A stretch of DNA of 9,454 nt from Caulobacter sp. CCH9-E1 (GCF_001556515.1 NZ_LSJA01000347.1:1-9454); one strand, 5' to 3'; positions 1-6,955 are shown, counted from the first letter of the stretch. The notes: generated by a model from the sequence alone, not told the origin. Numbers and translations: made by a program.

Positions 1-17
1 CTGGCTTGGCCGAGCTG

Positions 18-63
18 GCCCCCTCCGGCCCTCTGGGCCACCTCCCCCGCGGCGCGGGGGAGG
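18..63 (-). repeat. 46-nt two-hairpin intergenic repeat, copy 1
   Basis: Read on the minus strand, a perfect 10-bp stem (63-54 with 50-41, 3-nt loop) is followed by a single T, a 5-bp stem (GGCCC, AGA loop, GGGCC; 39-27), two bases, and AGGGGGC (24-18). It begins 9 nt after the aminopeptidase stop codon. The element at 9402-9447 has the same layout, base count for base count, with paired changes in both stems. There is no T-run after it on the minus strand, so it is not a classical intrinsic terminator for the aminopeptidase gene. On the plus strand the big hairpin is followed by AACTTTT (64-70), which could weakly terminate transcription coming from the left. Role unknown: 3'-end protection, termination or a dispersed repeat family are all possible. 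Confidence 0.85.
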
Positions 64-72
64 AACTTTTCA

Positions 73-1884
73 TCAAAGCGGCGCGCAGGCCGTTTCCATC
101 CAGGCCCGAACCTCCGGCTCCACCCGAGGCCCGATCTCGCGCAGCACGCGGGCGTGATAGGCGTCGAACTGGGCGATCTCCTCAGGCGTCAGCAGCGATT
201 TGTTGATCAGGCGCCGGTCGATGGGCGCGAGCGTCAGAGCCTCGAAGCGGCGCATGGGGCGCTCGCCGCCCGGCACGTCCTCGGCCGGCATGACGACCTC
301 GAGGTTCTCGATGCGGATGCCGTATTCGCCGTCCTTGTAGTAGCCGGGCTCGTTCGAGACGATCATGCCGGGCTGCAGGGCGATGGTGTTGGGCGCCTTC
401 GAGATGCGCTGCGGACCCTCGTGGACCCCCAGATAGACGCCGACGCCGTGACCGGTGCCGTGGTCGTAGTCCAGGCCGTGCGCCCACAGCGCCGCCCGGG
501 CGAAGGCGTCGATGGCCGAGCCGGTGGTGCCGGCCGGGAAGCGCAGGCGAGCGATGGCCAGGTGGCCCTTCAGCACTAGCGTGTTGCGCTGGACCATCTC
601 GGCGGTCGGCTCGCCGATCGCCACCGTGCGCGTCACGTCGGTGGTGCCGTCCAGGTACTGGCCGCCGCTGTCGACCAGCAGCAGCGAACCCATCTTGGCC
701 CGCTCGTTGCTGCGCTCGGTCGGACGGTAGTGGGGCAGGGCGCCGTGGCCGTTGGCCGCGCCGATGGTGTCGAAGCTGAGGTCCTTCAGCACGCCCGTGG
801 CCTCGCGGAAGGCCTCGAGCTTGGCGACGGCTTCCTTCTCGTCGGGCGGATTGACCTGGCCCTCGGTGGCCAGCCAGTGCAGGAAACGCGTCAGGGCCGC
901 GCCGTCGCGCCGGTGCGCCTCGCGCGCGCCGTCCAGCTCGACCGCGTTCTTGCAGGCGCGGGGCAGGGTGCAGGGGTCCATGGCGCGCACGATCTTGGCG
1001 CCGGCGGCGGCCAGGGTGTCGAAGTACCAGGCCGAGGATTGGGCCGGATCGACGACGACGGTCTTGCCGGACAGATCGCCCAGCGCCTCGGCCAGCTTGT
1101 CCGGCGTTTCCAGCGAGACCTGGTTGCCCAGCCAGGCCGGGAGGTCCGGAGTCACCTTGGCCGGTTCGATGAACAGTCGCGCCGTCCCGTCGGCGTTCAG
1201 GATGGCTTGCGACAGAGGCAGGGGCGAGCGGATGACGTCGCCGCCCCGCACATTGAACAGCCAGGCGATCGACGCCGGCGCCGTGATCACCGCCGCTTCG
1301 CCGCCGAGCGCGGCCACCGACGCGCCGACCCGGGCGCGCTTGGCGTTGGACTCCTCGCCGGCGTACTCGATCGGCTGGGGGACGATCGGGGCCATCGGCT
1401 GGGCGGGACGCGCCTCGCCCCAGGCCTGATCGACCGGGTTGGCGGCGACGGGCTTCAGGGTCGCGCCGGCGCGGGTGGCGGCGGCCTTCAGGCTCTCCAG
1501 CGCGGCGGGGCTATGCAGACGGGCGTCGTAGCCGATCACCGCGCCGTTCGAGACAGTTTCCAGATAGGCGGGGACGCCGCCCTCGACGAGGTCGCGGATC
1601 TCGAACACGTCCTGATCGACCTGCTCGCGGACCTGCAGGGTGTAGCGGCCGTCGACGAACACGGCGGCGCGGTCCTTGAGGATCACGCCGGCCCCGGCCG
1701 AGCCGGTGAAGCCGCTGGCCCAGGCCAGCCGGTCATTGGCGGCGGGCAGATATTCGTTCTGGTGCTCGTCCTCGTGCGGCACCAGGAAGCCGTCCAGCCC
1801 CTGCGCCGCCATGGCCTGGCGGATCAGCGGGACGTGCTTGGGGCCGAAGGAGGGATCGGTGGATTCGTCGAAGGTCTGGCGCAT
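73..1884 (-). CDS. pepP: Xaa-Pro aminopeptidase (aminopeptidase P, M24B), long three-domain form
   Basis: Cytosolic metallopeptidase predicted to remove the N-terminal residue from peptides whose second residue is proline. The 603 residues match the long form of the family, as in eukaryotic XPNPEP1, with two creatinase-type N-terminal domains (about 15-150 and 165-320), a pita-bread catalytic domain (about 325-545) and a short M24 C-terminal tail (about 550-603). The five dinuclear-metal ligands are visible: D405 and D416 in VDSGGQYLDGTTDVTRT, H479 in HGTGHGVG, E512 in SNEPGYY and E526 in GIRIENLEV. H488 in VHEG is the usual second active-site histidine. The ATG at 1884 has no good Shine-Dalgarno, but a near-consensus -10 element ends 6 nt upstream, so the message may be leaderless. 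It is divergent from the carbonic-anhydrase-like gene. The family assignment is very secure; substrate range cannot be read. Confidence 0.96.
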   Translation of the reverse strand: MRQTFDESTDPSFGPKHVPLIRQAMAAQGLDGFLVPHEDEHQNEYLPAANDRLAWASGFTGSAGAGVILKDRAAVFVDGRYTLQVREQVDQDVFEIRDLVEGGVPAYLETVSNGAVIGYDARLHSPAALESLKAAATRAGATLKPVAANPVDQAWGEARPAQPMAPIVPQPIEYAGEESNAKRARVGASVAALGGEAAVITAPASIAWLFNVRGGDVIRSPLPLSQAILNADGTARLFIEPAKVTPDLPAWLGNQVSLETPDKLAEALGDLSGKTVVVDPAQSSAWYFDTLAAAGAKIVRAMDPCTLPRACKNAVELDGAREAHRRDGAALTRFLHWLATEGQVNPPDEKEAVAKLEAFREATGVLKDLSFDTIGAANGHGALPHYRPTERSNERAKMGSLLLVDSGGQYLDGTTDVTRTVAIGEPTAEMVQRNTLVLKGHLAIARLRFPAGTTGSAIDAFARAALWAHGLDYDHGTGHGVGVYLGVHEGPQRISKAPNTIALQPGMIVSNEPGYYKDGEYGIRIENLEVVMPAEDVPGGERPMRRFEALTLAPIDRRLINKSLLTPEEIAQFDAYHARVLREIGPRVEPEVRAWMETACAPL

Positions 1885-1890
1885 GGGGAG

Positions 1891-1919
1891 GATTTAGAGT
1901 CTGCCTGCTCAAACGCCAA
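1891..1919 (-). promoter_or_regulatory. Candidate promoter of pepP, overlapped by a GANTC methylation site
   Basis: On the minus strand, TTGGCGT (1919-1913) and TCTAAATC (1898-1891) are 14 nt apart. This resembles the Caulobacter housekeeping pattern, with 7 of 8 matches in the -10. The -10 ends 6 nt before the pepP ATG, so transcription would start at or very near the start codon. A GANTC site (GAGTC on the plus strand, 1897-1901) overlaps the upstream edge of the -10. In Caulobacter, CcrM methylates such sites and GcrA acts at some promoters containing them. The promoter is inferred from sequence only. Confidence 0.5.
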
Positions 1920-1923
1920 GGGG

Positions 1924-1940
1924 ACGTCCGTTCAGGACGT
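1924..1940. promoter_or_regulatory. Inverted repeat in divergent promoter region, candidate operator
   Basis: ACGTCC-GTTCA-GGACGT is a perfect 6-bp inverted repeat with a 5-nt spacer. It lies just upstream of the proposed pepP -35 (1914-1919) and 22 bp from the proposed -35 of the carbonic-anhydrase-like gene. A related palindrome, TGACGTCA (1964-1971), overlaps that second -35. The shared GACGTC core (1923-1928 and 1965-1970, 42 bp apart) suggests one dimeric regulator could see both. I do not recognise the motif as belonging to any named regulator. Confidence 0.35.
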
Positions 1941-1962
1941 GGTCGAGACGGCCCTGTGCGTC

Positions 1963-1988
1963 TTGACGTCACATGGTCATGCTTGAAG
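1963..1988 (+). promoter_or_regulatory. Candidate housekeeping promoter for the carbonic-anhydrase-like gene
   Basis: TTGACGT (1963-1969) and GCTTGAAG (1981-1988) are separated by 11 nt, in line with the Caulobacter housekeeping pattern TTGaCgS, 10-14 nt, GCTANAWC (6 of 7 and 6 of 8 matches). Transcription would start near 1995, leaving a leader of about 38 nt with the GGAG ribosome binding site at 2021-2024. Confidence 0.45.
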
Positions 1989-2032
1989 GGGAATGAAACT
2001 GTGCCGCTCCACTCACGCGCGGAGCGCCCACC

Positions 2033-2569
2033 ATGCAGGACTGTTGTTCTCACAAGATCGCCGGCCTGTCGCGCCGACAGGCGTTCGGCCTGATCGCGCT
2101 CGGCGGCGGCGTCAGCCTGCTGTCGACCCTGGCGCCGGGCGTGGCCCGGGCGCGCGGCCATACCGACATGCTGCTGCTGACCTGCATGGATTACCGCCTG
2201 ACCGAAGAGACGGTCGCCTACATGGACGGCCGCGGTCTTCGGGATAAGTACGATCACGTCGTGCTGGCCGGCGCTTCGCTCGGCGCCCTGACCGACAAGT
2301 ATCCCAGCTGGGGCCAGACCTTCTGGAGCCATCTGGACGTGGCGATCACGCTGCATTCGATCCACAAGGTCATGGTGATCGATCACCGCGACTGCGGCGC
2401 CTACAAGGTGATCCTGGGCGCCGAGGCCGTCGATACGCCCGACAAGGAGCTGGCGGCCCACGCCAAGGAGCTCCAGGCCCTGCGCGCCGAGATCAAGCGC
2501 CGCCACGAGCACCTCGAGGTCGAGCTGGGCCTGATGTCGCTGGACGGCAAGGTCCAGGACATCGCCTGA
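2033..2569 (+). CDS. Tat-exported beta-carbonic-anhydrase-like protein
   Basis: A 178-residue protein with the zinc site of beta-carbonic anhydrases: C51-M-D53-Y-R55 and H118-R-D-C121. These supply the Cys/His/Cys ligands and the Asp/Arg pair typical of the active site (CO2 to bicarbonate). The N-terminus carries SRRQAF (R14-R15), a hydrophobic stretch (about 18-33) and a small-residue region ending near ARA-RGH (about residue 41). That is a typical twin-arginine signal, implying a folded, metal-loaded protein sent to the periplasm. The stretch LAGASLGA (78-85) replaces the usual RNAG-type substrate loop, and the protein is short for the family, so catalysis is likely but not certain. GGAG (2021-2024) lies 8 nt before the ATG and supports this start. 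It converges on prmA with a 9-bp gap. Confidence 0.85.
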   Translation: MQDCCSHKIAGLSRRQAFGLIALGGGVSLLSTLAPGVARARGHTDMLLLTCMDYRLTEETVAYMDGRGLRDKYDHVVLAGASLGALTDKYPSWGQTFWSHLDVAITLHSIHKVMVIDHRDCGAYKVILGAEAVDTPDKELAAHAKELQALRAEIKRRHEHLEVELGLMSLDGKVQDIA

Positions 2570-2578
2570 CCCGTCGGC

Positions 2579-3445
2579 TTAGGGCCGCTGCAGCACCAGC
2601 GTCGCCCAGGCGTCGCGGTGGATGCGGCTCTTCACCTTGAAGCCGCGCGACAGGTAGGCGGCCTTGACCATTCGCTCCTGGGTGCGCAGCAGGCCAGACA
2701 GAATGACCGTGCCGCCGGGGACCAGGGCGCGCTTGATGTCCTGGGCCAGGCTGATCAGCGGCCGGGCCAGGATGTTGGCGAAGACGAGGTCATAGGGCGC
2801 GTTCTCCGCGACCAGGCGGTGGCCCAGGCCCGAGGCGTGGACGAAGCGCGCATTGGCCTTATTGACCTGCGCGTTTTCCTTGGCGATCCGGACGCTGGGC
2901 TTGTCGATGTCGGTGCCGACGGCCAGCTTCGTGCCGGTGCGGGCGGCGGCGATGGCCAAGAGGCCCGTGCCGGCGCCGACGTCCAGCACCTTGTTGAACT
3001 TCCGCGCCTTGATCAGGCGGTCATAGGCCTGCAGGCAGCCGACGGTGGTGCCGTGGTGGCCGGTGCCGAACGCCGCGCCGGCCTCGATGCGCAGATTGAC
3101 CGTGCTGGCCGGCAGGCGGCCGCGATCGTGCATGCCGTAGACGAAGAAGCGGCCGGCGCGCACCGGCGGCAGGCCCGACAGCGCCATGGCCAGCCAGTCG
3201 GCGTCGGCCAGGGTGTCGCGGGTGACCTTCAGATCGTAGTCGGCCAGCAGGGCCATCAGGCCGTCGTCTTCCTCCTGGGTGGTGGGGAAGGCGTCGATGC
3301 GCCAGACGTTCTTGTCCTCATCCTCTTCGAGGATCGAGTAGGTCGCGCCTTCCAGGCCGGGATGGTTGTCGATGGCGTCGGCGGCGGTCTCGGCGTCGGC
3401 GCGCGCGCCGCGGGCGACGATCTGCTGGGGCGTATAGTCGGTCAT
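2579..3445 (-). CDS. prmA: Ribosomal protein L11 methyltransferase
   Basis: Cytosolic S-adenosylmethionine-dependent enzyme that methylates lysines and the N-terminal amine of ribosomal protein L11. The 288 residues match the family (293 in E. coli). An N-terminal L11-binding domain (about 1-100) leads to the PrmA signature [14 protein letters not shown] (121-134), SAM motif [16 protein letters not shown] (154-168), the acidic residues around D179-D181 that hold the SAM ribose, and ANIL (223-226), the NIL motif of the catalytic region. The start at 3445 sits directly against a hairpin that can cover its weak ribosome binding site (ACGGAG). It follows an unrecognised membrane-protein gene on the same strand after a 45-bp gap, so the two may be cotranscribed. 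Confidence 0.96.
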   Translation of the reverse strand: MTDYTPQQIVARGARADAETAADAIDNHPGLEGATYSILEEDEDKNVWRIDAFPTTQEEDDGLMALLADYDLKVTRDTLADADWLAMALSGLPPVRAGRFFVYGMHDRGRLPASTVNLRIEAGAAFGTGHHGTTVGCLQAYDRLIKARKFNKVLDVGAGTGLLAIAAARTGTKLAVGTDIDKPSVRIAKENAQVNKANARFVHASGLGHRLVAENAPYDLVFANILARPLISLAQDIKRALVPGGTVILSGLLRTQERMVKAAYLSRGFKVKSRIHRDAWATLVLQRP

Positions 3446-3470
3446 GCCGCTCCGTTAGCGGCAAAGCCGC
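3446..3470 (-). promoter_or_regulatory. Mutually exclusive hairpins in the prmA leader
   Basis: In the prmA message, GCGGC-UUU-GCCGC (3470-3458) and GCCGCU-AACGG-AGCGGC (3462-3446) share the GCCGC arm, so only one can form. The second is a 6-bp stem ending immediately before the AUG, with the likely ribosome binding site (ACGGAG) in its loop and 3' arm. The first leaves that site free. This is an on/off arrangement on paper; no ligand or protein is indicated by the sequence. Confidence 0.4.
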
Positions 3471-3490
3471 CGAAAAGCGAGCCTTCAGCG

Positions 3491-3964
3491 CTAGGGATTG
3501 ATCCCGGCGAAGACGGTCGGCGTCGGCGCGCGGGGCGGGTCCTCGGGCAAGGACACGTTGAGGATGTCTCCTTGCGCGGAGGCCCAGCGCGTTTCGTCGG
3601 AGGACGGCGGCGGTGTGGCCGGACCGTGCTGAGCTGGAACATAGGGCGGAAGCTCCGGCGCGGGCGGCGGCTCGTAGTCCGCGTACTGGATCGCCGGCTG
3701 TTGGTCGCGCGCCGGCTTCAGGGCGTCCGTGCCGATCACGTAGTCCGGGACCTTGCCGGTCGGCCAGGCGATCGGCTCGGCCTCGGCCATGAGCGGACGC
3801 TCGACGCGCTCCATCTCGGGCACGTAGGGGCCGTCCTGCGGACCCATCTGCATGAAGACGCCCGCCAACAGGCCGGCGACCGCGAAAGAGGGCGCGCCGT
3901 AGGCCACGGGGCGTGTGAGGGCGAAACCCTTCAGGCGGTCGAGGATCAGGTCCAGGCGTTCCAT
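3491..3964 (-). CDS. Unrecognised single-span membrane protein with proline-rich periplasmic part
   Basis: I do not recognise this 157-residue protein. A short, partly basic N-terminus (1-19) is followed by one hydrophobic segment (about 20-40) containing small residues (GAPSFAVAGLLAGVFM). A long, acidic, proline-rich stretch with no cysteines then runs to the end and includes EPPPAPELPPYVP (98-110). Predicted topology is N-in, with the low-complexity part in the periplasm. It may act as a tether or spacer, but no function can be assigned. It lies 45 bp upstream of prmA on the same strand. No clear ribosome binding site precedes the ATG at 3964, and a small inverted repeat (GTCGC/GCGAC, 3965-3982) lies directly upstream. 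Codon use fits its neighbours, and the frame is open without interruption, so I take it as a real gene. Confidence 0.75.
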   Translation of the reverse strand: MERLDLILDRLKGFALTRPVAYGAPSFAVAGLLAGVFMQMGPQDGPYVPEMERVERPLMAEAEPIAWPTGKVPDYVIGTDALKPARDQQPAIQYADYEPPPAPELPPYVPAQHGPATPPPSSDETRWASAQGDILNVSLPEDPPRAPTPTVFAGINP

Positions 3965-4059
3965 GTCGCTAGAGCGCGCGACAACCGCTTTGGTTCGCTC
4001 GCCGCGGAACGCCTGAAAGGGATTTGGGGCTGAAAAAACTCAGTTCAAGAATTGGCGGG

Positions 4060-4115
4060 CGGCGAATTATGCGCCGTTTTAAGCGCCCTTCGCGGGTTTC
4101 CCGCTTTCGAAAGGG
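4060..4115 (+). promoter_or_regulatory. Structured leader before arr: hairpin with T-run and RBS-sequestering stem
   Basis: Two elements precede arr. CGGCG-AATTATG-CGCCG (4060-4076) is a hairpin followed at once by TTTTAA, like a weak intrinsic terminator. Next, CCCTT (4086-4090) can pair with AAGGG (4111-4115), the ribosome binding site of arr, enclosing a perfect inner hairpin GCGGG-TTT-CCCGC (4092-4104). Together they could limit both transcription and translation of arr until some signal intervenes. The pairings are seen in the sequence; the regulatory role is inferred. The 19-bp rifamycin-associated element known from actinobacteria is not present. Confidence 0.35.
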
Positions 4116-4122
4116 TCCATCG

Positions 4123-4527
4123 ATGACACCATTCGCGCAGTCATTCTTTCATGGCGCCAAGGCGGACCTGAAGGAGGGCGATTTGCTCGGGATCGGCTAT
4201 GCGTCCAACTATGGCCAGAGAAGGTCGGCGGCCTACGTCTACCTGACCGCAACCTTGGACGCGGCCGTATGGGGCGCGGAGCTGGCTGTCGGGGACGGCC
4301 CCGGCCGTATTTATGTCGTCGAACCCACGGGGCCGCTGGAAGACGATCCCAACCTGACCGATCAGAAATTTCCAGGCAATCCCACCCGCTCGTACCGCAC
4401 TCGCGATCCCTTGCGGATCATCGGCGAGGTCGTGCACTGGCGGCGGCATTCCCCAGAGCAACTCCAGGCGATGAGGGCTGGTCTGGCTGAACTCGACCGC
4501 CTGGGCGTCGGGGCGATCGAGGACTGA
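4123..4527 (+). CDS. arr: Rifamycin ADP-ribosyltransferase
   Basis: A 134-residue member of the Arr family, which inactivates rifamycins by moving ADP-ribose from NAD+ to the C23 hydroxyl. The match spans nearly the whole protein: FFHGAKADLKEGD (8-20), YVYLTATLDAAVWGAELA (38-55), GRIYVVEP (61-68), EDDPNLTDQKFPGNPTRSYRT (73-93) and PLRIIGEV (96-103). H10, Y40 and D75 fall exactly at the spacing of the M. smegmatis Arr residues H19, Y49 and D84. AAGGG (4111-4115) lies 7 nt before the ATG at 4123 and sets this start. The frame stays open upstream to an ATG at 4069, which would add a very basic 18-residue leader; this has only a poor ribosome binding site and I reject it. It converges on the helicase gene with a 6-bp gap. 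The family is widespread on chromosomes, so this need not be acquired. Confidence 0.93.
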   Translation: MTPFAQSFFHGAKADLKEGDLLGIGYASNYGQRRSAAYVYLTATLDAAVWGAELAVGDGPGRIYVVEPTGPLEDDPNLTDQKFPGNPTRSYRTRDPLRIIGEVVHWRRHSPEQLQAMRAGLAELDRLGVGAIED

Positions 4528-4533
4528 GAGGCT

Positions 4534-6948
4534 TCACGCCTTCTCGACGAAGCTGTCGATGACCTTCTTCTCGCCGGCCTTGTCGAAGGCCACGGTCAGC
4601 TTGTTGCCCTCGATGCCGGTGACCTTGCCGTAGCCGAACTTGACGTGGAACACCCGGTCGCCACGCGCATAGGCGCTGTTGGTCGGGGCCGAGACGGCGA
4701 CCAGCCGGCCTTCGCCTTCGATCGGCGCCGAGCGGGCGGACGAGCCGGCGCGGACGCCGCCTCCGCGCCAGGATCCGCCGCGTTCGGCGAAGCCCGAGGT
4801 GCGCTCCTGGGCCCGCTTCCAGCCGGGGCTGTCGTAGCTGCCAGCCTGGAAGGCGCTTGTGCCCGGATCGTCCCAACGCGAGGCGGCCGTCGACTGCATG
4901 CCCGGGCCGCCGCCGTAATAGCCGGTCTCCGACGCCGCATCGACGTGGGCGATCGGCAGCTCGTCGACGAAGCGGCTGGGCAGCTGGCTGGTCCAGCGGC
5001 CGTAGACCTGGCGGTTGGCCACGAAGCTGATCCGGGCCTCCTCGCGGGCGCGGGTGATGCCGACATAGGCCAGGCGGCGCTCTTCCTCGAGGCCCTTCTC
5101 GCCCTTGTCGTCCATGCTGCGCTGGCTGGGAAAGACGCCTTCCTCCCAGCCGGGCAGGAAGACCAGCGGGAACTCCAGGCCCTTGGCCGAGTGCAGGGTC
5201 ATGATCCAGACGGCGTCGCCGGTGGCCTCGCGGTCGAGGTCCATGACCAGCGACACGTGCTCCAGATAGGCTTCGAGCGTATCGAACGCGCCCATCGACT
5301 GGACCAGTTCCTTCAGGTTCTCCAGCCGCGTCTGGCTGGTCGGGCCCTTGTCCAGGCGCAGGGCGTCGGTATAGCCGCTCTCCTCCAGCACCGTCTCCAG
5401 CAGGCGCTGATGGTGCAGGGTTCCGACCATCGAGCGCCAGCGATCCAGGTCGCGGATGAAGTTGCTCAGCGCGGTGCGGGTGCGGGCAGGCAGGTCGTCG
5501 CCGCCGATGATCACGCGGGCGGCCTCGACCGTCGAAATCCCTTCCAGGCGGGCGATCTGCAGCAGCTTCTGCACCGAGGTGTCGCCGATGCCGCGCTTGG
5601 GCGTGTTGACGATCCGCTCGAAGGCCAGATCGTCATCCGGCGACTGGATCAGCCGCAGATAGGCGTGGGCGTCGCGGATCTCGGCCCGTTCGAAGAAGCG
5701 CGGGCCGCCGACCACCTTGTAGGGGATCTGCAGCATCACGAAGCGCTCTTCAAAAGCGCGCATCTGGAAGCTGGCGCGGACCAGGATGGCCATCTGGCTG
5801 TACTTGCGGCCGGCCTTCTTGGCGCGCTCGATCTCGTCGGCGATCAGGCGGCTTTCGGCCTCGCCGTCCCAGACGCCGCTGACCTTGACCTTCTCGCCGC
5901 CCTTGGCCGGGGTCCACAGGGTCTTGCCGAGGCGCCCCTTGTTGGCGGTGATCAGGCCCGAGGCGGCGGCCAGGATATGTTCGGTCGAGCGGTAGTTGCA
6001 CTCCAGGCGCACGACCTTGGCGCCGGGGAAGTCGCGCTCGAAGCGCAGGATGTTGTCGACCTCGGCCCCGCGCCAGCCATAGATCGACTGATCGTCATCG
6101 CCGACGCAGCAGACGTTCTGGCGGCCCTGGGCCAAGAGGCGCAGCCACAGATACTGGGCGACGTTGGTGTCCTGATACTCGTCGACCATCACGTATTTGA
6201 AGCGGCGCTGGAACTCGTCCAGCACGTCGGGATGGCCGGTGAACAGGCTGATATTGTGCAGCAGGAGATCGCCGAAGTCACAGGCGTTCAGGATGCGCAG
6301 GCGCTCCTGGTACTGGCGATAGAGGGTGATGCCCTTGCCGTTGGCGAACTCGCCGGCCTCGCTGGTCGGCACGCGATCGGGCGTCCAGCCGCGGTTTTTC
6401 CAGCCGTCGATGATCTGCGACAGGATGCGAGGCGTCCACCGCTTGGCGTCGATGTTCTCGGCCTCGATCAGCTGCTTCAGAAGCCGTTCCTGATCGTCGG
6501 TGTCGATGATCGTGTAGTTCGACTTCAGGCCGATCAGCTCGGCGTGGCGGCGCAGGATCTGGGCGGCCACCGAGTGGAAGGTGCCCAGCCACCGCAGGCC
6601 CTCGGCCTCGGGACCGATGATGTGGGTGATCCGCTCGCGCATCTCGCGCGCGGCCTTGTTGGTGAAGGTGACGGCCAGCAGCTCCCAGGGGCGGGCGCGG
6701 CCGGTCGCCAGGATATGGGCCAGACGCGTCGTCAGCACGCGGGTCTTGCCGGTGCCGGCGCCGGCCAGGACCAGCAGGGGACCTTCGGTGGTCTCGACGG
6801 CCTCCCGCTGTTCGGGGTTCAGACCGTCCAGATAGCCGGGCGCGGCTCCCGCCGGGGGCCTGGCCCGGGCGAGATCGGAAATACGCGGAGCGGGGAGGTC
6901 GCCCGGGAATTCGTCCTGGAATTCTGGCGAGTCGGCGTCGGAATGCAT
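4534..6948 (-). CDS. uvrD: UvrD/PcrA-type superfamily 1A DNA helicase
   Basis: ATP-driven 3'-5' DNA helicase for nucleotide-excision and mismatch repair and for clearing stalled complexes. Counting 804 residues from the ATG at 6948: Q motif LNPEQREAVE (43-52), Walker A AGAGTGKT (62-69), motif Ia around AVTFTNKAAREM (92-103), DEAD-like VDEYQDT (255-261), motif III GDDDQSIYGWRGA (283-295), motif IV CNYRS (317-321), motif V TLHSAKGLEF (584-593) and motif VI EERRLAYVGITRARE (622-636). A Gly/Ser-rich, probably disordered linker (about 670-755) leads to a Tudor-like end (GDRVFHVKFGYGKVTGI, 763-779) that in relatives contacts RNA polymerase or UvrB. The frame extends upstream to 7047, but the extra 33 residues are unlike the family, and a GCTACATA -10 sits 7 nt before the ATG at 6948. 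I therefore prefer this start and a leaderless message. UvrD versus PcrA is a naming matter here. Confidence 0.95.
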   Translation of the reverse strand: MHSDADSPEFQDEFPGDLPAPRISDLARARPPAGAAPGYLDGLNPEQREAVETTEGPLLVLAGAGTGKTRVLTTRLAHILATGRARPWELLAVTFTNKAAREMRERITHIIGPEAEGLRWLGTFHSVAAQILRRHAELIGLKSNYTIIDTDDQERLLKQLIEAENIDAKRWTPRILSQIIDGWKNRGWTPDRVPTSEAGEFANGKGITLYRQYQERLRILNACDFGDLLLHNISLFTGHPDVLDEFQRRFKYVMVDEYQDTNVAQYLWLRLLAQGRQNVCCVGDDDQSIYGWRGAEVDNILRFERDFPGAKVVRLECNYRSTEHILAAASGLITANKGRLGKTLWTPAKGGEKVKVSGVWDGEAESRLIADEIERAKKAGRKYSQMAILVRASFQMRAFEERFVMLQIPYKVVGGPRFFERAEIRDAHAYLRLIQSPDDDLAFERIVNTPKRGIGDTSVQKLLQIARLEGISTVEAARVIIGGDDLPARTRTALSNFIRDLDRWRSMVGTLHHQRLLETVLEESGYTDALRLDKGPTSQTRLENLKELVQSMGAFDTLEAYLEHVSLVMDLDREATGDAVWIMTLHSAKGLEFPLVFLPGWEEGVFPSQRSMDDKGEKGLEEERRLAYVGITRAREEARISFVANRQVYGRWTSQLPSRFVDELPIAHVDAASETGYYGGGPGMQSTAASRWDDPGTSAFQAGSYDSPGWKRAQERTSGFAERGGSWRGGGVRAGSSARSAPIEGEGRLVAVSAPTNSAYARGDRVFHVKFGYGKVTGIEGNKLTVAFDKAGEKKVIDSFVEKA

Positions 6949-6955
6949 GGGAACA

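Noticed and set aside
41..63. Intrinsic terminator for the aminopeptidase gene
   Set aside because: The hairpin is strong, but no T-run follows on the minus strand, and the same element recurs at the other end of the window, so a repeat is the better description.
730..1986. A 418-codon plus-strand open frame opposite the aminopeptidase gene
   Set aside because: Antisense shadow of a clearly identified enzyme; composition is Arg/Gly/Ala-rich without motifs.
2618..4033. A 471-codon plus-strand open frame across prmA and the membrane protein gene
   Set aside because: It runs antisense over two separate genes and their gap, and its translation looks like the usual antisense product of high-GC genes.
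4069..4122. In-frame ATG that would extend Arr by 18 very basic residues
   Set aside because: It has only a poor ribosome binding site, the extension is not family-like, and AAGGG is correctly spaced for the ATG at 4123.
4123..4527. Horizontal transfer of arr
   Set aside because: No mobile-element genes, repeats or integration scars flank it, gaps to neighbours are tight, and its base composition is not clearly different by eye.
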